Shown: positions 1 to 8,747, counted from the stretch's first letter. The stretch is DNA of 64,000 nt from Thiotrichales bacterium (GCA_016744475.1 JADGEH010000008.1:1-64000); one strand, 5' to 3'. Numbers and translations are program-made. The notes: generated by a model from the sequence alone, not told the origin.

Positions 1-107
1 GGCGTGAGGACATCGGCTTTGTTTACCTTTTGCAAAATATTATGATGAGTGTATAGGATAACTTGGAGGGAGTTCTTTTACAGCCTCGCCGCTTGGGAAT
101 GCTGTCT

Positions 108-213
108 TGACCGCGTTGCGGTCAGTACTGATAGAGGAATAATATTTCAGTGGTACTGGAGTATCGTGATTAAGGTATGACAGGATTTTTGAAATCCATC
201 ATATCTGTCGCAT
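108..213 (+). repeat. dispersed repeat F, copy 1
   Basis: This stretch matches 29424-29519 over about 100 bp with small indels. It opens with the palindrome GACCGCGTTGCGGTC. The motifs TATTTCAGTG, GTATCGTGAT, GATTTTTGAAA and TGTCGCAT then follow in the same order in both copies. No coding sequence is visible. The second copy abuts a decayed IS630-type transposase, so this may be a solo fragment of the same insertion sequence or an independent REP-like repeat. Confidence 0.6.
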
Positions 214-322
214 AACTCACCTCACATCTTTATAGCTTTGTTTTAAAAAAAGCCTTTGGGTCATGTCCGTCAATAACCTGTGCTATCGCTTATTAGGCTT
301 TGTGCTTCCACGAGTTGCCTTA

Positions 323-481
323 GAGCCTATACGAAGATAGGGAATCGAAGCGAAAATTCGCTATTTTGAGGCAGGTTTTTTGGTTTTTTAAGGCGAATAG
401 TGGGCTATTTAACGAAAAAAAGCGGAAAACCTGACCAAAAGGGCGGATTTGCAGCCGATTATCCCGTTTTCGTATAGGCTC
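323..481 (+). repeat. palindromic element A1 (159 bp)
   Basis: The ends are GAGCCTATACGAA and its reverse complement. The 159-bp element is flanked by direct TTA repeats (320-322 and 482-484). The arms pair along almost their whole length around a short apex inside GAATAG-TGGG-CTATT. It belongs to family A (five full copies in this window, all 159 bp) and lies 71 bp upstream of the OmpA-like lipoprotein start. Confidence 0.9.
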
Positions 482-552
482 TTAACCCTCGGCATGTTTT
501 GTGCTTTTGCCATGAAAACGTTCATCTTTTCAGTTTGACCTGGAGAACTCTC

Positions 553-1365
553 ATGCAAGGCTTAAAACTCTTACCGCTCTTATTACTCGCTGCTTGTGCG
601 AGCCAACCGCCTCATTCTAAAACTGATTTATCGGTACTTGAAGAACATCTGACGCAAGCTAAAGCGGGGGATTTTGGCGAGCTCATGGTGCATTTACATA
701 AAGCCGAAGATCACTTAGATAATGCGGAAACTATTTACCAGAAAATACAAGGTGATAGCCCTGACAAGCAGTTGCAAAAGCAAGGCGAACAAGCGGCAAA
801 ACGGGCGATGGCACACCGTATCAGCGCTGAAAATGCGTTAGGGCGTATTTTGCAACCACTAGAAGTAGGCATTGAAGGCAATACGCGCACGACTGAAAAT
901 CTGGATTATCGTTTAGCCTATATCGAAGATATGCACATTCCTGAAGGTTTAGTCATTCCTGAAGAAAATATTTATTTCGATTCCAACAGTGCGCGAGTGC
1001 TGAGCGGTCAAAAAGATCAATTGCAAGTGATGGTTAATTTTTTACAAAAATATCCTGTATTTGCTATGGAATTAGTCGGTTATGCTGATACGCAAGGCAG
1101 TTCAGCTTTTAACCGTCGGTTGGCGGAAAAACGCAATCATTCAGTGTTAGCAGGTTTGCGCAAACGGGGTTTACCTACACAAACAGTAGTCACTATTGCA
1201 GTGGGAGAAGCAGATGGTGCGGATGAAATGGAAAACCCAGATAACCGCCGGGTAGAAATTCGCCCTTATGTGCATGGTCGTTATGCTGAACGCATCGCGG
1301 TGAATACGGATAAAGCTGTAACAGACACCTCAATGGATATTGAAGTGACAGATATGAGCGATTAA
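553..1365 (+). CDS. OmpA-family peptidoglycan-binding lipoprotein
   Basis: This is a predicted outer-membrane lipoprotein of 270 residues. I chose the ATG at 553 because GGAG lies just upstream and it opens directly into a lipoprotein signal ending LLLLAAC, with the lipidated Cys at about residue 16. A helical N-terminal half of about 120 residues is followed by an OmpA C-terminal domain: IYFDSNSARV, then GYADTQGSSAFNRRLAEKR, then NPDNRRVEI. These match the family motifs that bind the diaminopimelate peptide of peptidoglycan. The likely role is to tether the outer membrane to the wall. A longer in-frame start at 499 would bury the signal and is rejected. Confidence 0.88.
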   Translation: MQGLKLLPLLLLAACASQPPHSKTDLSVLEEHLTQAKAGDFGELMVHLHKAEDHLDNAETIYQKIQGDSPDKQLQKQGEQAAKRAMAHRISAENALGRILQPLEVGIEGNTRTTENLDYRLAYIEDMHIPEGLVIPEENIYFDSNSARVLSGQKDQLQVMVNFLQKYPVFAMELVGYADTQGSSAFNRRLAEKRNHSVLAGLRKRGLPTQTVVTIAVGEADGADEMENPDNRRVEIRPYVHGRYAERIAVNTDKAVTDTSMDIEVTDMSD

Positions 1366-1374
1366 AGAGAAATA

Positions 1375-1418
1375 AAGCATAAAAAAAGCCCACAATATTG
1401 TGGGCTTTTTTTATGCTT
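1375..1418. terminator. bidirectional rho-independent terminator
   Basis: This is a perfect 44-bp palindrome: AAGCAT, seven A, a GC-rich stem around GCCCACAATATTGTGGGC, seven T, ATGCTT. It sits between the convergent OmpA-like gene and the HPt gene and has a U-tract on both strands, so it should end transcripts from both. Confidence 0.93.
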
Positions 1419-1425
1419 GAATGAA

Positions 1426-1773
1426 TCACTCAGCGCTTTTTAAGTCTAACAAAGCTGCTTGTGTCTTTTCACACGCCGTTGTCAAAGGTTGAATCAAGCC
1501 AGGAATATCAGAGAAGTCAACTTCTCGGCCTTTTTTTTCTAAAACAGCACAGATTTCTCCCACTTCTTTAGCCCCCATGTTGTAGCTAGAACCTTTTAAG
1601 CTATGTGCAGCGTGCATAAGTTGTTCTGCATCTTTATTTTTCACGCCTTGCTCTATGCCCTCCAAAAATTCTGGCAATTGGAATAGGTAAGAATCAATAA
1701 TTTCATCTAGCAATTCAGGTGCATCGCCTGCGACCATTTTCAATTCTTCAATCACATCATCATCAAGCAACAT
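1426..1773 (-). CDS. histidine phosphotransfer (HPt) domain protein
   Basis: This is a small all-helical phosphorelay protein of 115 residues. The motif AHSLKGSS carries the phosphoryl-accepting His at about residue 57, followed by a long C-terminal helix, as in stand-alone HPt proteins. I chose the start at 1773 because AAAGGA lies about 8 nt upstream; the in-frame extension to 1827 runs into the preceding gene. It follows an unknown gene by 13 bp, so the two are probably co-transcribed. No hybrid kinase or receiver gene is adjacent, so its partners are not known. Confidence 0.88.
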   Translation of the reverse strand: MLLDDDVIEELKMVAGDAPELLDEIIDSYLFQLPEFLEGIEQGVKNKDAEQLMHAAHSLKGSSYNMGAKEVGEICAVLEKKGREVDFSDIPGLIQPLTTACEKTQAALLDLKSAE

Positions 1774-1786
1774 AATCGCCCGTCCT

Positions 1787-2260
1787 TTAAGATATATCAA
1801 TGAAATGATAAACCACGTTCTGCTCACTGGTGGTTTCGCTCTGTGCTAAATCCATAGCATTTAAGGTTTGGATTAAAGCTGAACAGCTTAAATGCAATAA
1901 ACCGACTTGCTGAGCCTGCAATAATTGTATTTTAAACGCAGACAGGGCTAGTTGTCCGCCCGCATTTTGCCACACCCGCCAAGCATGGTTAATAAAGACT
2001 TGTTGCTCCCCAAAGCGCCCCGCAGGCGGCACAGCGCTGCAAACACTCAGCAGATGTCGTGCAAAATCTTCAATTTTTTCAGATGGGTGCGTTTGTGCAG
2101 AAGGTTTAGGTTGCCAATGGATGTGCCAGTTAAAGGCTTGGGAAAATTGTCGCAATAAATGCTGAGCTTGTGCGGGATCAATCTGCACAGTCACTGACTG
2201 TCCTTGGACATCTGGCAGTTCACATTGGAGATAAGGCGCGGGTGTTGATGGGGTTTGCAT
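1787..2260 (-). CDS. conserved-looking hypothetical protein upstream of HPt
   Basis: This 157-residue protein is not recognised. It has no signal peptide, membrane segment or familiar motif. It is rich in Gln, Ala and Leu, and two segments (about residues 28-45 and 105-135) look amphipathic or helical. Codon use resembles that of its neighbours. It ends 13 bp before the HPt start, which suggests an operon and possibly a signalling role, but this is association only. No strong ribosome-binding site is visible before the ATG. Confidence 0.6.
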   Translation of the reverse strand: MQTPSTPAPYLQCELPDVQGQSVTVQIDPAQAQHLLRQFSQAFNWHIHWQPKPSAQTHPSEKIEDFARHLLSVCSAVPPAGRFGEQQVFINHAWRVWQNAGGQLALSAFKIQLLQAQQVGLLHLSCSALIQTLNAMDLAQSETTSEQNVVYHFIDIS

Positions 2261-2274
2261 AGTATTAATGGCAG

Positions 2275-2350
2275 TTCAACGAAAAAAAGCGGGAAAATGA
2301 ACAAAAAGGGCAGCTTTGCAGCCGATGCTTATGTAGCTCGTATAGACTCT
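2275..2350 (+). repeat. half of a family-A palindromic element
   Basis: Only the right arm is present. It starts at the apex-proximal sequence AACGAAAAAAAGCGG and ends CGTATAGACTCT. The tip carries GAGTC in place of the usual GAGCC, the same variant as the left-arm fragment at 23164. The missing left arm suggests deletion between the hairpin arms. Confidence 0.7.
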
Positions 2351-2438
2351 CACGCATAGATGCTAACAAAGCCTATAATGTGTGCCATATTGTAACACCA
2401 TTTATTATTCCCGCCTCTGCTGCTCAATTAAGACTCTT

Positions 2439-3212
2439 ATGCCTCCAAGCCACTCTTTTCAACGCTCTCAATGGTTTACTCACCACCCATTAGGACAGCG
2501 CGTTTTACAGCAAGAAATCAATGCTTTGCAACAATTTTATCCACAGCTTTTTGGTTATTATTTAGTCCAGATAGGTGATGTGGGACAAGGGCAATTATTG
2601 CAAAATAGCCGCATTAATCATCCGTGCTTAGTGTCGATGACCGATATGCCGCTCATCGCGCCTGCCAGTCGGGTGATGGCTCAAGCCGAGGATTTACCTT
2701 TTGCAGCAGACAGTATTGATGCCATTTTATTGCCTCATATTTTGGAATTTGCGGACAATCCTCATGCCGTTTTGCGAGAAATCGAGCGGGTTTTAATCGC
2801 TGAAGGGCATTTAATCATTATTGGATTTAATCCGCTCAGCGCTTGGGGAGCATGGCATTTATCGCGTATCAGACAACGCCATCAAGTGCCGTGGAATGCG
2901 CATTTGCTAGGGCTTGCACGGGTGAAAGATTGGCTGTCGCTGCTAGATTTAGAAGTGCTACAACAGCACACCTGCTTTTTTGCGCCGCCTCTACAAAGTT
3001 TGCGATTGATGCGCCATTTAGGTTGGATGGAAGATTGGGGGCAATGTTGGTTGCCGCAAAACGGCGGTATTTATCTGCTGTTAGCGAGAAAACGTCGTTT
3101 GCAATTGCCGACAATGCGCCCACGTTGGCGGCTTCGCTCCAAAGATCGGCGCTTGGTAGGAGCACCTAGCCCGACAGCAAGACAGTGGTCTAAAACTCCT
3201 TCTCCTGATTAA
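2439..3212 (+). CDS. class I SAM-dependent methyltransferase
   Basis: This is a soluble methyltransferase-like protein of 257 residues. The central part reads AEDLPFAADSIDAILLPHIL, then EIERVLIAEGHLIIIGFNP. These match motifs IV to VI of the Methyltransf_11 fold; the Gly-rich SAM loop is poorly conserved (about VQIGDVGQG). Similar genes often lie beside rnhA and dnaQ in gammaproteobacteria, but neither is here. I prefer the start at 2439 over 2382 because the upstream extension is Cys/Tyr-rich and unlike the family. The substrate is unknown. The TAA stop (3210-3212) is also the left target duplication of the palindromic element that follows. Confidence 0.75.
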   Translation: MPPSHSFQRSQWFTHHPLGQRVLQQEINALQQFYPQLFGYYLVQIGDVGQGQLLQNSRINHPCLVSMTDMPLIAPASRVMAQAEDLPFAADSIDAILLPHILEFADNPHAVLREIERVLIAEGHLIIIGFNPLSAWGAWHLSRIRQRHQVPWNAHLLGLARVKDWLSLLDLEVLQQHTCFFAPPLQSLRLMRHLGWMEDWGQCWLPQNGGIYLLLARKRRLQLPTMRPRWRLRSKDRRLVGAPSPTARQWSKTPSPD

Positions 3213-3371
3213 GAGCCTATACGAAAACGGGAAAATCGGCTGCAAATCCGCCCTTTTGGTCAGGTTTTCCGCGTTTTTTCGTTAAATAGCCCGCTATTCG
3301 CCTTAAAAAACCGAAAAACCTGCCTCAAAATAGCGCATTTTCGCTTCGATTCCCCATCTTCGTATAGGCTC
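3213..3371 (-). repeat. palindromic element A2 (159 bp, inverted)
   Basis: This has the same tips and length as the other family A copies but the opposite orientation. TAA direct repeats flank it at 3210-3212 and 3372-3374. The left TAA is the stop codon of the methyltransferase gene, so insertion happened exactly at the end of that reading frame. Confidence 0.9.
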
Positions 3372-3508
3372 TAAGCCTGCAATCACATCCCTTTTTAGCA
3401 AAAGTCTGTGACTTTGGTAACAGAGATTCTTAGCCAAAGAGAATACCCTGGTTTTGTTTTTAGTGATGTTCATGCAACGATAAAATACTGATGAAACAGG
3501 AGGATAAG

Positions 3509-4042
3509 ATGATATTAAAAATATTGTTTTGCTGCGTAGGGATAGGCTGTTTATCTCCGGTACTGGCTGATGATGAGTCCGAACCACCGCCGCTTTATCA
3601 TTACTCGTCATTATCTGTGGAAATGGCCTCTAAAGCAGCTTGGGCGGCACTGACAGATTGTCGTAAAAAAGGTTTTTCTGTGGCTGTTGCGGTCGTGGAT
3701 CGCGGTGGACACCTGCAAGCCTTGTTGCGAGATCAATTTGCCGGCCCTCACACACCTGAAACGGCTATACGTAAAGCTTGGACAGCCAATAGTTTTCGTC
3801 AATCTACAGCAGTGCTGGCGGGTTTATTAAGTGAGGGACGGATACCGAGTCAAGTGCAGCACAATCCCGGTGCTTTGCTGGTGGGGGGAGGACTTAAAAT
3901 AGAGACCGGAGGCGCTACCGTGGGAGGCATTGGTGTTTCTGGTGCACCTCCTGGCACTTCAGAGACGGAGAGCATTGATGATGCGTGTGCACAAGCGGGT
4001 ATTGATGCCATAGTCGATGAACTGGCCTTTGGGGACAGCTAA
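3509..4042 (+). CDS. exported GlcG/HbpS-type heme-binding-like protein (DUF336)
   Basis: This is a 177-residue protein with an N-terminal signal (hydrophobic stretch ending VLA before DDES). The DUF336 fold is recognisable from AVAVVDRGGHLQALLRD, AIRKAWTANSF, GGLKIETGG and GGIGVSGAPPG. The family includes GlcG and the extracellular heme sensor HbpS; its biochemical role is often undefined. The ATG at 3509 is preferred because CAGGAGG lies 6 nt before it, while the in-frame ATG at 3491 has none. The probable location is the periplasm. Confidence 0.85.
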   Translation: MILKILFCCVGIGCLSPVLADDESEPPPLYHYSSLSVEMASKAAWAALTDCRKKGFSVAVAVVDRGGHLQALLRDQFAGPHTPETAIRKAWTANSFRQSTAVLAGLLSEGRIPSQVQHNPGALLVGGGLKIETGGATVGGIGVSGAPPGTSETESIDDACAQAGIDAIVDELAFGDS

Positions 4043-4149
4043 CTTGCGGTCTCCAAAATATCTATGCTGTTTGATAAACCATAGACTCCATCGGCAAGAG
4101 TCAAGCGTATCCTTACGAAGATAACGTATTGTATGGGATACGATTGATT

Positions 4150-4308
4150 AGACTTGTCCAGGTTTAAAACGCCGACTGCAAAACAGCGGATATTGGCGAT
4201 TTTTCTCGTTCCTTTTCGTTAAATAGAATGACTATTCGCCTCAAATGAACGAAAAAAACCACTCAATCCCGCTGCTTTTCGCTACGGCGTTTAAACCCGG
4301 ACAAGTCT
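4150..4308 (-). repeat. palindromic element C1 (159 bp)
   Basis: The tips are AGACTTGTCCAGG on the left and AGACTTGTCCGGG read inward from the right, flanked by ATT direct repeats (4147-4149 and 4309-4311). The interior keeps the core of families A, B and D (CGTTAAATAG, GACTATTCGCCTCAAA). It lies between convergent genes and may act as a bidirectional 3'-end hairpin. Confidence 0.88.
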
Positions 4309-4325
4309 ATTCTTTTGCACCGCCG

Positions 4326-5672
4326 CTAAGAGCTGTCTTTCATGTCTAAGGGCAGCGGTTCTAGTACGCCCACCGTCAAACCATCATCCACCAAATATTT
4401 TTGCGCCACTTGCTGCACTTGCTCAGGCGTAATCGCGCTCAGGCGTTCGATATAACTGTCCATGAGTCGCCAATCCAATCCCACACTTTCTAATAAACCT
4501 ATCTGCATGGCTTGATTAAATGAAGCATCTTGCTCATAAATTTTTTCAGCCATGAGTTGCGCTTTGACTCGTTTTAATTCTTCAGTCGCAACAAGACTGG
4601 TTTGTAGACGTTTGACTTGTTGACGTAGAGCATTTTCTAAATCTTCGATGCTGTGGCTTTGGGTGGGTATGCCTGAAAAGGTGAATAAACCTTCTAAACG
4701 GCTATAAGGATCGTAGCTGGTGTTTAAGCTGTTGGCGATTTCTTCACCCCGTATGAGTTCTCGCGTCAGACGCGCACTGCTACTGCCATCCAACACATAA
4801 GCCAGCAGCTCTAATGCGTAAGCCTCCCACTCTTCGCCTGGAGCGGCATGGTTTAGCACGGGCACTTTGTAACCCATTAATAAGTAAGGCAGGCGGGCAG
4901 GGCGTTTGATGGTGACACGTTTAATGCCGCGCTGTGGCACTTCTGGACGTACACGCGGTGGTGTGACGGTGGCGGGTTTAAGTGCGCCAAAATACTGTTT
5001 GGCAAGGGCTAAGATTTCAGTCGGTTCAACATCCCCCACGACGACCACGACGGCGTTGTTAGGGGCATACCATTGTTGATACCAGTCGCGCACATCATCT
5101 AGTGTGAGATGCTTTAAATCTGCGGGCCAGCCGATGGTGGGGTTTTGATAAGGACTTGTTTGATAAGCGGTGGCGCGGAAAGTTTCGTAGGCTAAAGAGG
5201 TAGGTTTGTCGTCATAACGTAGACGGCGTTCTTCGATGACAACTTCGCGTTCTTTAGAAAACTCTTCAGGGTCGAATTTCAAATGTCGCATCCGATCCGC
5301 TTCTAGCTTAAAGCTGATGTTTAGTCGGCTTTTTTCTAGTTTTTGATAATACGCGGTGAAATCGGGCCCTGTGAAAGCGTTTTCTTGTGCGCCGTTTTCA
5401 GCCATGATGCGCGAGAATTCGTTGCCAGGATAATCAGCCGTGCCTTTGAACATCATGTGTTCTAGGACATGAGATAAACCCGTTCTGCCGCTTTCTTCAT
5501 AGCTTGCACCAATTTTGTACCACACTTGGCTGATGGCGACGGGCACTCGATGATCTTCTTTGACGATTAATTTTAAGCCGTTGTCTAAAACATATTCATG
5601 CACTTGAGCCTGTACCCCATAAACCCAGCATGTACTGAGTAGGCAAATCAATGCGACGGGTTTTTTCAACAT
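4326..5672 (-). CDS. M16 family zinc metalloprotease, exported
   Basis: This 448-residue insulinase-type peptidase has a signal peptide ending VQAQ. The inverted zinc motif HVLEH is at residues 68-72, and the downstream zinc-ligand Glu lies in VVIEERR (about 147). A second M16 domain (about 180-370) follows with the glycine-rich substrate-binding region. The length suits a single-chain periplasmic M16B half of the PqqL/YmxG type. M16B genes often come in pairs, one active and one inactive; no partner is adjacent. AAGGAG lies 6-7 nt before the ATG. Substrates are unknown. Confidence 0.9.
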   Translation of the reverse strand: MLKKPVALICLLSTCWVYGVQAQVHEYVLDNGLKLIVKEDHRVPVAISQVWYKIGASYEESGRTGLSHVLEHMMFKGTADYPGNEFSRIMAENGAQENAFTGPDFTAYYQKLEKSRLNISFKLEADRMRHLKFDPEEFSKEREVVIEERRLRYDDKPTSLAYETFRATAYQTSPYQNPTIGWPADLKHLTLDDVRDWYQQWYAPNNAVVVVVGDVEPTEILALAKQYFGALKPATVTPPRVRPEVPQRGIKRVTIKRPARLPYLLMGYKVPVLNHAAPGEEWEAYALELLAYVLDGSSSARLTRELIRGEEIANSLNTSYDPYSRLEGLFTFSGIPTQSHSIEDLENALRQQVKRLQTSLVATEELKRVKAQLMAEKIYEQDASFNQAMQIGLLESVGLDWRLMDSYIERLSAITPEQVQQVAQKYLVDDGLTVGVLEPLPLDMKDSS

Positions 5673-5834
5673 AATGTACTCCTTGGAAAAGTTTTTGTTT
5701 TGTCAGCACAGCAGTATAAACTCCCCTGCCACACCTTATCCGCTCAAACGCCCATCATTAACGCACTGATTAAGCGGTCAAAGTATAAATATAGGCTCTC
5801 TTGCAAGCTTTAATGCCTTGCATCACTACAAGCA

Positions 5835-6452
5835 ATGTTAAACAAACATACAAAAAGCCGTTACGAGTGGCTGGTTTTACTAGGAGGAATGCTGCTGGGC
5901 AGCGTGTGCCTGGGGTTATGGTGTCATACTGACGATGACACAAGAGTGGGCGTCCTGGCACCCCATCCACCGATGCAGCAAGCACTCGATCCGCCGATGG
6001 CTGATTTTGAGTTTCGCGCTCATCGCCTCAAACCACAGGCTTCTTTTCTGATGCAAGCACAGGTGCTCAGTATGGCTTGGTATGCTGAGGGTACGGGCGC
6101 TATGATTGCACCGTTGGATTTAGCGCTGGGTTGGGGGCCGATGTCGGATAGTGTCGTGTTGTCACACTTTCAAATCAGCCAAAGCCTGCGTTGGTATGCT
6201 TTGTCAGCGCCGAAGTCCCCGATTAGTATGCATACGGCTGCGCAGCACAGCGCTAATATTCACATTATCCCTGCCAATAGTGGGTTACAAACCTATTTAC
6301 AAGCAGTGAAAGTGGGAGACGTGGTGGAACTTAGCGGTTGGCTAGTTAATGTAGAAGGTGAAAATTGGCACATCAATTCATCGCTGACTCGTGATGATCG
6401 CGGTGCGGGTGCTTGTGAAGTGCTGTACTTACTGACTTTTGAAGTTTTATAA
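5835..6452 (+). CDS. conserved hypothetical membrane-anchored periplasmic protein
   Basis: This is a 205-residue protein with one N-terminal membrane segment (about residues 12-30) and a periplasmic remainder. The patterns LGWGPMSD, QSLRWYAL, HSANIHIIPAN and SSLTRDDRGAGACEVLYL are highly patterned, and I associate them with a widespread proteobacterial family of unknown function. The His/Ser/Asn cluster and the buried-looking GDVVELSGWLV strand suggest a beta-rich fold with a conserved pocket. It converges with the histidine kinase gene 9 bp away. Confidence 0.7.
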   Translation: MLNKHTKSRYEWLVLLGGMLLGSVCLGLWCHTDDDTRVGVLAPHPPMQQALDPPMADFEFRAHRLKPQASFLMQAQVLSMAWYAEGTGAMIAPLDLALGWGPMSDSVVLSHFQISQSLRWYALSAPKSPISMHTAAQHSANIHIIPANSGLQTYLQAVKVGDVVELSGWLVNVEGENWHINSSLTRDDRGAGACEVLYLLTFEVL

Positions 6453-6461
6453 ATGTTTCTC

Positions 6462-7937
6462 TTAAGACAAGGGTAAGATCACCGTAAAGCAACTACCTTG
6501 TTGTTCCACACTCTGTAAATGAATTTTCCCATCATGCTTTTCAACAATTTTCTGCACAATTTCCAATCCCATGCCACTCCCCACGCCAGAGGGTTTAGTG
6601 GTAAAAAACGGTTCAAAAATCTTCTCCTGAAGTGAGCTAGGAATGCCTATTCCTGTATCTTTAATACTCACTTTAATCTGTTGTTCATGCACACGAGTAC
6701 TAATCGTGAGTTGTCCTTGTTCCCCCATGGCTTGAATTGCATTATGAATGAGGTTCATCCACACCTGAATCAGTTCATCGGGATAACACAATAAGGCTGG
6801 AAGGTCTGAATAGTCGCGGACTAATTCAATGCCTTGCTTAAGCGTGTTATGATTTAAAACCAAGACGATTTCAATACCTTCTTGTACATAGGCTAAGGTT
6901 TTATTGCGCTTCTGGTCGTAATGAGAAAAACTTTTCAAAGCCAACACCATACTGGCAGCGCGTTCAATAGCAGTATGAATAGTTTGAGTGCTACGCAGTG
7001 CTTCAATTAACTTATGTGCCATGCGTAGAATATGCTCTCCCGATGCATCCAAGAGCAGCGCTTTAATCTCATCATTTAATGTATAGATGCCCATATCATT
7101 AAGCATGTCTGCTATGACATCGACATCCATATGAGAGCAGGTATCTAATGATCGGCGCAATGCACGTTTATGCTGACGTTCTTCTTTACTACTTAAGGTA
7201 GGGGATGAGGTGAGTGCTGCATTTAATAAAGATACGAGTTGTTTTTGCTGAATATCGGATAGGCCATGAAAAAAACCTGGCAATTGTTCTAATGTGTTAC
7301 GCCAGAAACCATTTAATGTATGGGCTGAAGAACGGATCGCCCCCAAAGGGGTGTTGATCTCATGAGCTACGCCCGCCAGCAACTTTCCCAATGAAGCCAT
7401 TTTCTCCACTTTTAACAAATCATTTTGTGCATTTTCTAATTGTTCTAATACCTGGTGTAATTCATGTTGGCAGTCTTCATTAAGCGGAGGTAAGCTGCGA
7501 TGCATTAAATACCTTAAATAGAGAATAGCTACCCAAAATAACAACACTGATATTAACAATACAAATATAACACTTAAAACAATAAATAATTGACTGTCTT
7601 TTTGTATAGCTGTTTTTATGTCTGTGAATGTGGGTGACTGAGTGGTGGTAGAAGAGGGAGAAATATTGCTTGATGATGATACTAATGACAGGTGATGAGA
7701 TTTTTCTAAAGGAATAGGCACACTTGATAAAGTATCTGTGTGTGCAACATCAGTGTTTAATAGTAAGGATGTAGAAGAGGTGGTGTTAGGAAAGTGTTGA
7801 AGCACTGATTGTACATGCCAATGAGCAAAGAAAAAAATTCCAGCAATAGCCATCACTGCAAATAGCAAGCTCATAACACTTAATAACCAAAATAAGTGTT
7901 TATACAATGGAGGCAATGTATTGGAAGATTGATTCAT
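6462..7937 (-). CDS. membrane sensor histidine kinase
   Basis: This 491-residue kinase has two membrane segments (about 15-38 and 118-142) bracketing a Ser/Thr-rich periplasmic loop of about 80 residues. The H-box AGVAHEINTPLGA puts the phosphorylated His at about 192. An insertion of more than 100 residues separates the H-box region from the ATPase part, which has the N-box NLIHNAIQAMG, DTGIGIP, EPFFTTKPSGVGSGMGLEIV. No HAMP, PAS or receiver domain is evident. No response regulator is adjacent; the sigma-54 regulator at 29705 is a possible but unlinked partner. The signal is unknown. Confidence 0.9.
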   Translation of the reverse strand: MNQSSNTLPPLYKHLFWLLSVMSLLFAVMAIAGIFFFAHWHVQSVLQHFPNTTSSTSLLLNTDVAHTDTLSSVPIPLEKSHHLSLVSSSSNISPSSTTTQSPTFTDIKTAIQKDSQLFIVLSVIFVLLISVLLFWVAILYLRYLMHRSLPPLNEDCQHELHQVLEQLENAQNDLLKVEKMASLGKLLAGVAHEINTPLGAIRSSAHTLNGFWRNTLEQLPGFFHGLSDIQQKQLVSLLNAALTSSPTLSSKEERQHKRALRRSLDTCSHMDVDVIADMLNDMGIYTLNDEIKALLLDASGEHILRMAHKLIEALRSTQTIHTAIERAASMVLALKSFSHYDQKRNKTLAYVQEGIEIVLVLNHNTLKQGIELVRDYSDLPALLCYPDELIQVWMNLIHNAIQAMGEQGQLTISTRVHEQQIKVSIKDTGIGIPSSLQEKIFEPFFTTKPSGVGSGMGLEIVQKIVEKHDGKIHLQSVEQQGSCFTVILPLS

Positions 7938-7976
7938 AATTATTTATAGTTTTAAGTGTGGAGGAGCATCTTAAGT

Positions 7977-8747
7977 CTATTCAAAGTCATCAATGTTTTT
8001 TCGCATAAAATCAATAAGCTCTGCATCAATCGCTTGTTTTCTATCATCTTCTAAACGTCCCTGCAAAAGCTCTGCTAAACGCTGGGTGTAATGCAGCATC
8101 AGTTCAAAAGCCACCCTTCCACCAAGAGGCCCTGGTAATTGCAAAAAAGCCACTAAACCCGGTGTGGTAAAATGATCTTGTTCATCAGGGTTAAAGGTGC
8201 CGGGTTTTAGTAGATTCGCAATACTAAAAACGGGATCAAGAGTAGCTTGTTTTTCTATACCATAATGATGAAATATATTCATTCTGCCATGTTGAATACC
8301 TAACTCTTCCATTGCAGCAAAAATGTCCTCACCACTAATCCCCTCTTCTCGAATAGAGCAAATATTGATGGCTATAATCAGTTCTTTAGGTGGTTTTTCC
8401 TCAAATTCCTCATCCATTGGGTATGAGGTTTCCGTTGAGTGGGTATTATCCATCCTCTCTGAGGCCGTGTTATTTTGATCTTCAGCTAATATGGCAGGTG
8501 TTTGTTCTGTTTCTGTGAGTGAATTTTTTTCTTCAAAATCTAAAACACTAGAATCAATAATTTCATCATCTTTATATGCAGGGCTATCATCAAAATATTG
8601 CTGATTGTATAAATCTTTATCTGATAAATAAATCTCATCATCATATCGGCGGCGATAAAATAATTTCCAAAGGAGTAAAACTGCTACGGCAGTGATGATT
8701 CCCCAGAGAACCCAAGGCTCAGTGAGCCATTGCTCTATTAATTCCAT
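7977..8747 (-). CDS. zipA: cell division protein ZipA
   Basis: This 256-residue protein has an N-terminal transmembrane anchor (residues about 13-30), a basic patch RRR, an acidic variable linker, and a C-terminal FtsZ-binding domain from about residue 122 (PKELIIAINI, GMxIFHHYG-like RMNIFHHYG, FSIANLLKPGTF, LQLPGPLGG). ZipA anchors FtsZ to the inner membrane during septation. It lies directly downstream of smc, the usual gammaproteobacterial order, but ligA, which normally follows, is absent. GGAG lies 6 nt before the ATG. About 350 bp of repeat-filled DNA separates it from smc. Confidence 0.88.
   Translation of the reverse strand: MELIEQWLTEPWVLWGIITAVAVLLLWKLFYRRRYDDEIYLSDKDLYNQQYFDDSPAYKDDEIIDSSVLDFEEKNSLTETEQTPAILAEDQNNTASERMDNTHSTETSYPMDEEFEEKPPKELIIAINICSIREEGISGEDIFAAMEELGIQHGRMNIFHHYGIEKQATLDPVFSIANLLKPGTFNPDEQDHFTTPGLVAFLQLPGPLGGRVAFELMLHYTQRLAELLQGRLEDDRKQAIDAELIDFMRKNIDDFE

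Larger units (their letters stand above)
1..552. other. gene-free 5' region with two dispersed repeats
   Basis: No convincing gene is visible before the OmpA-like lipoprotein. The stretch contains one copy of a repeat shared with 29424-29519 (108-213) and one full palindromic element (323-481). The rest shows no recognisable motif to me. The first hundred bases could be the 3' flank of a gene outside the window. Confidence 0.6.
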
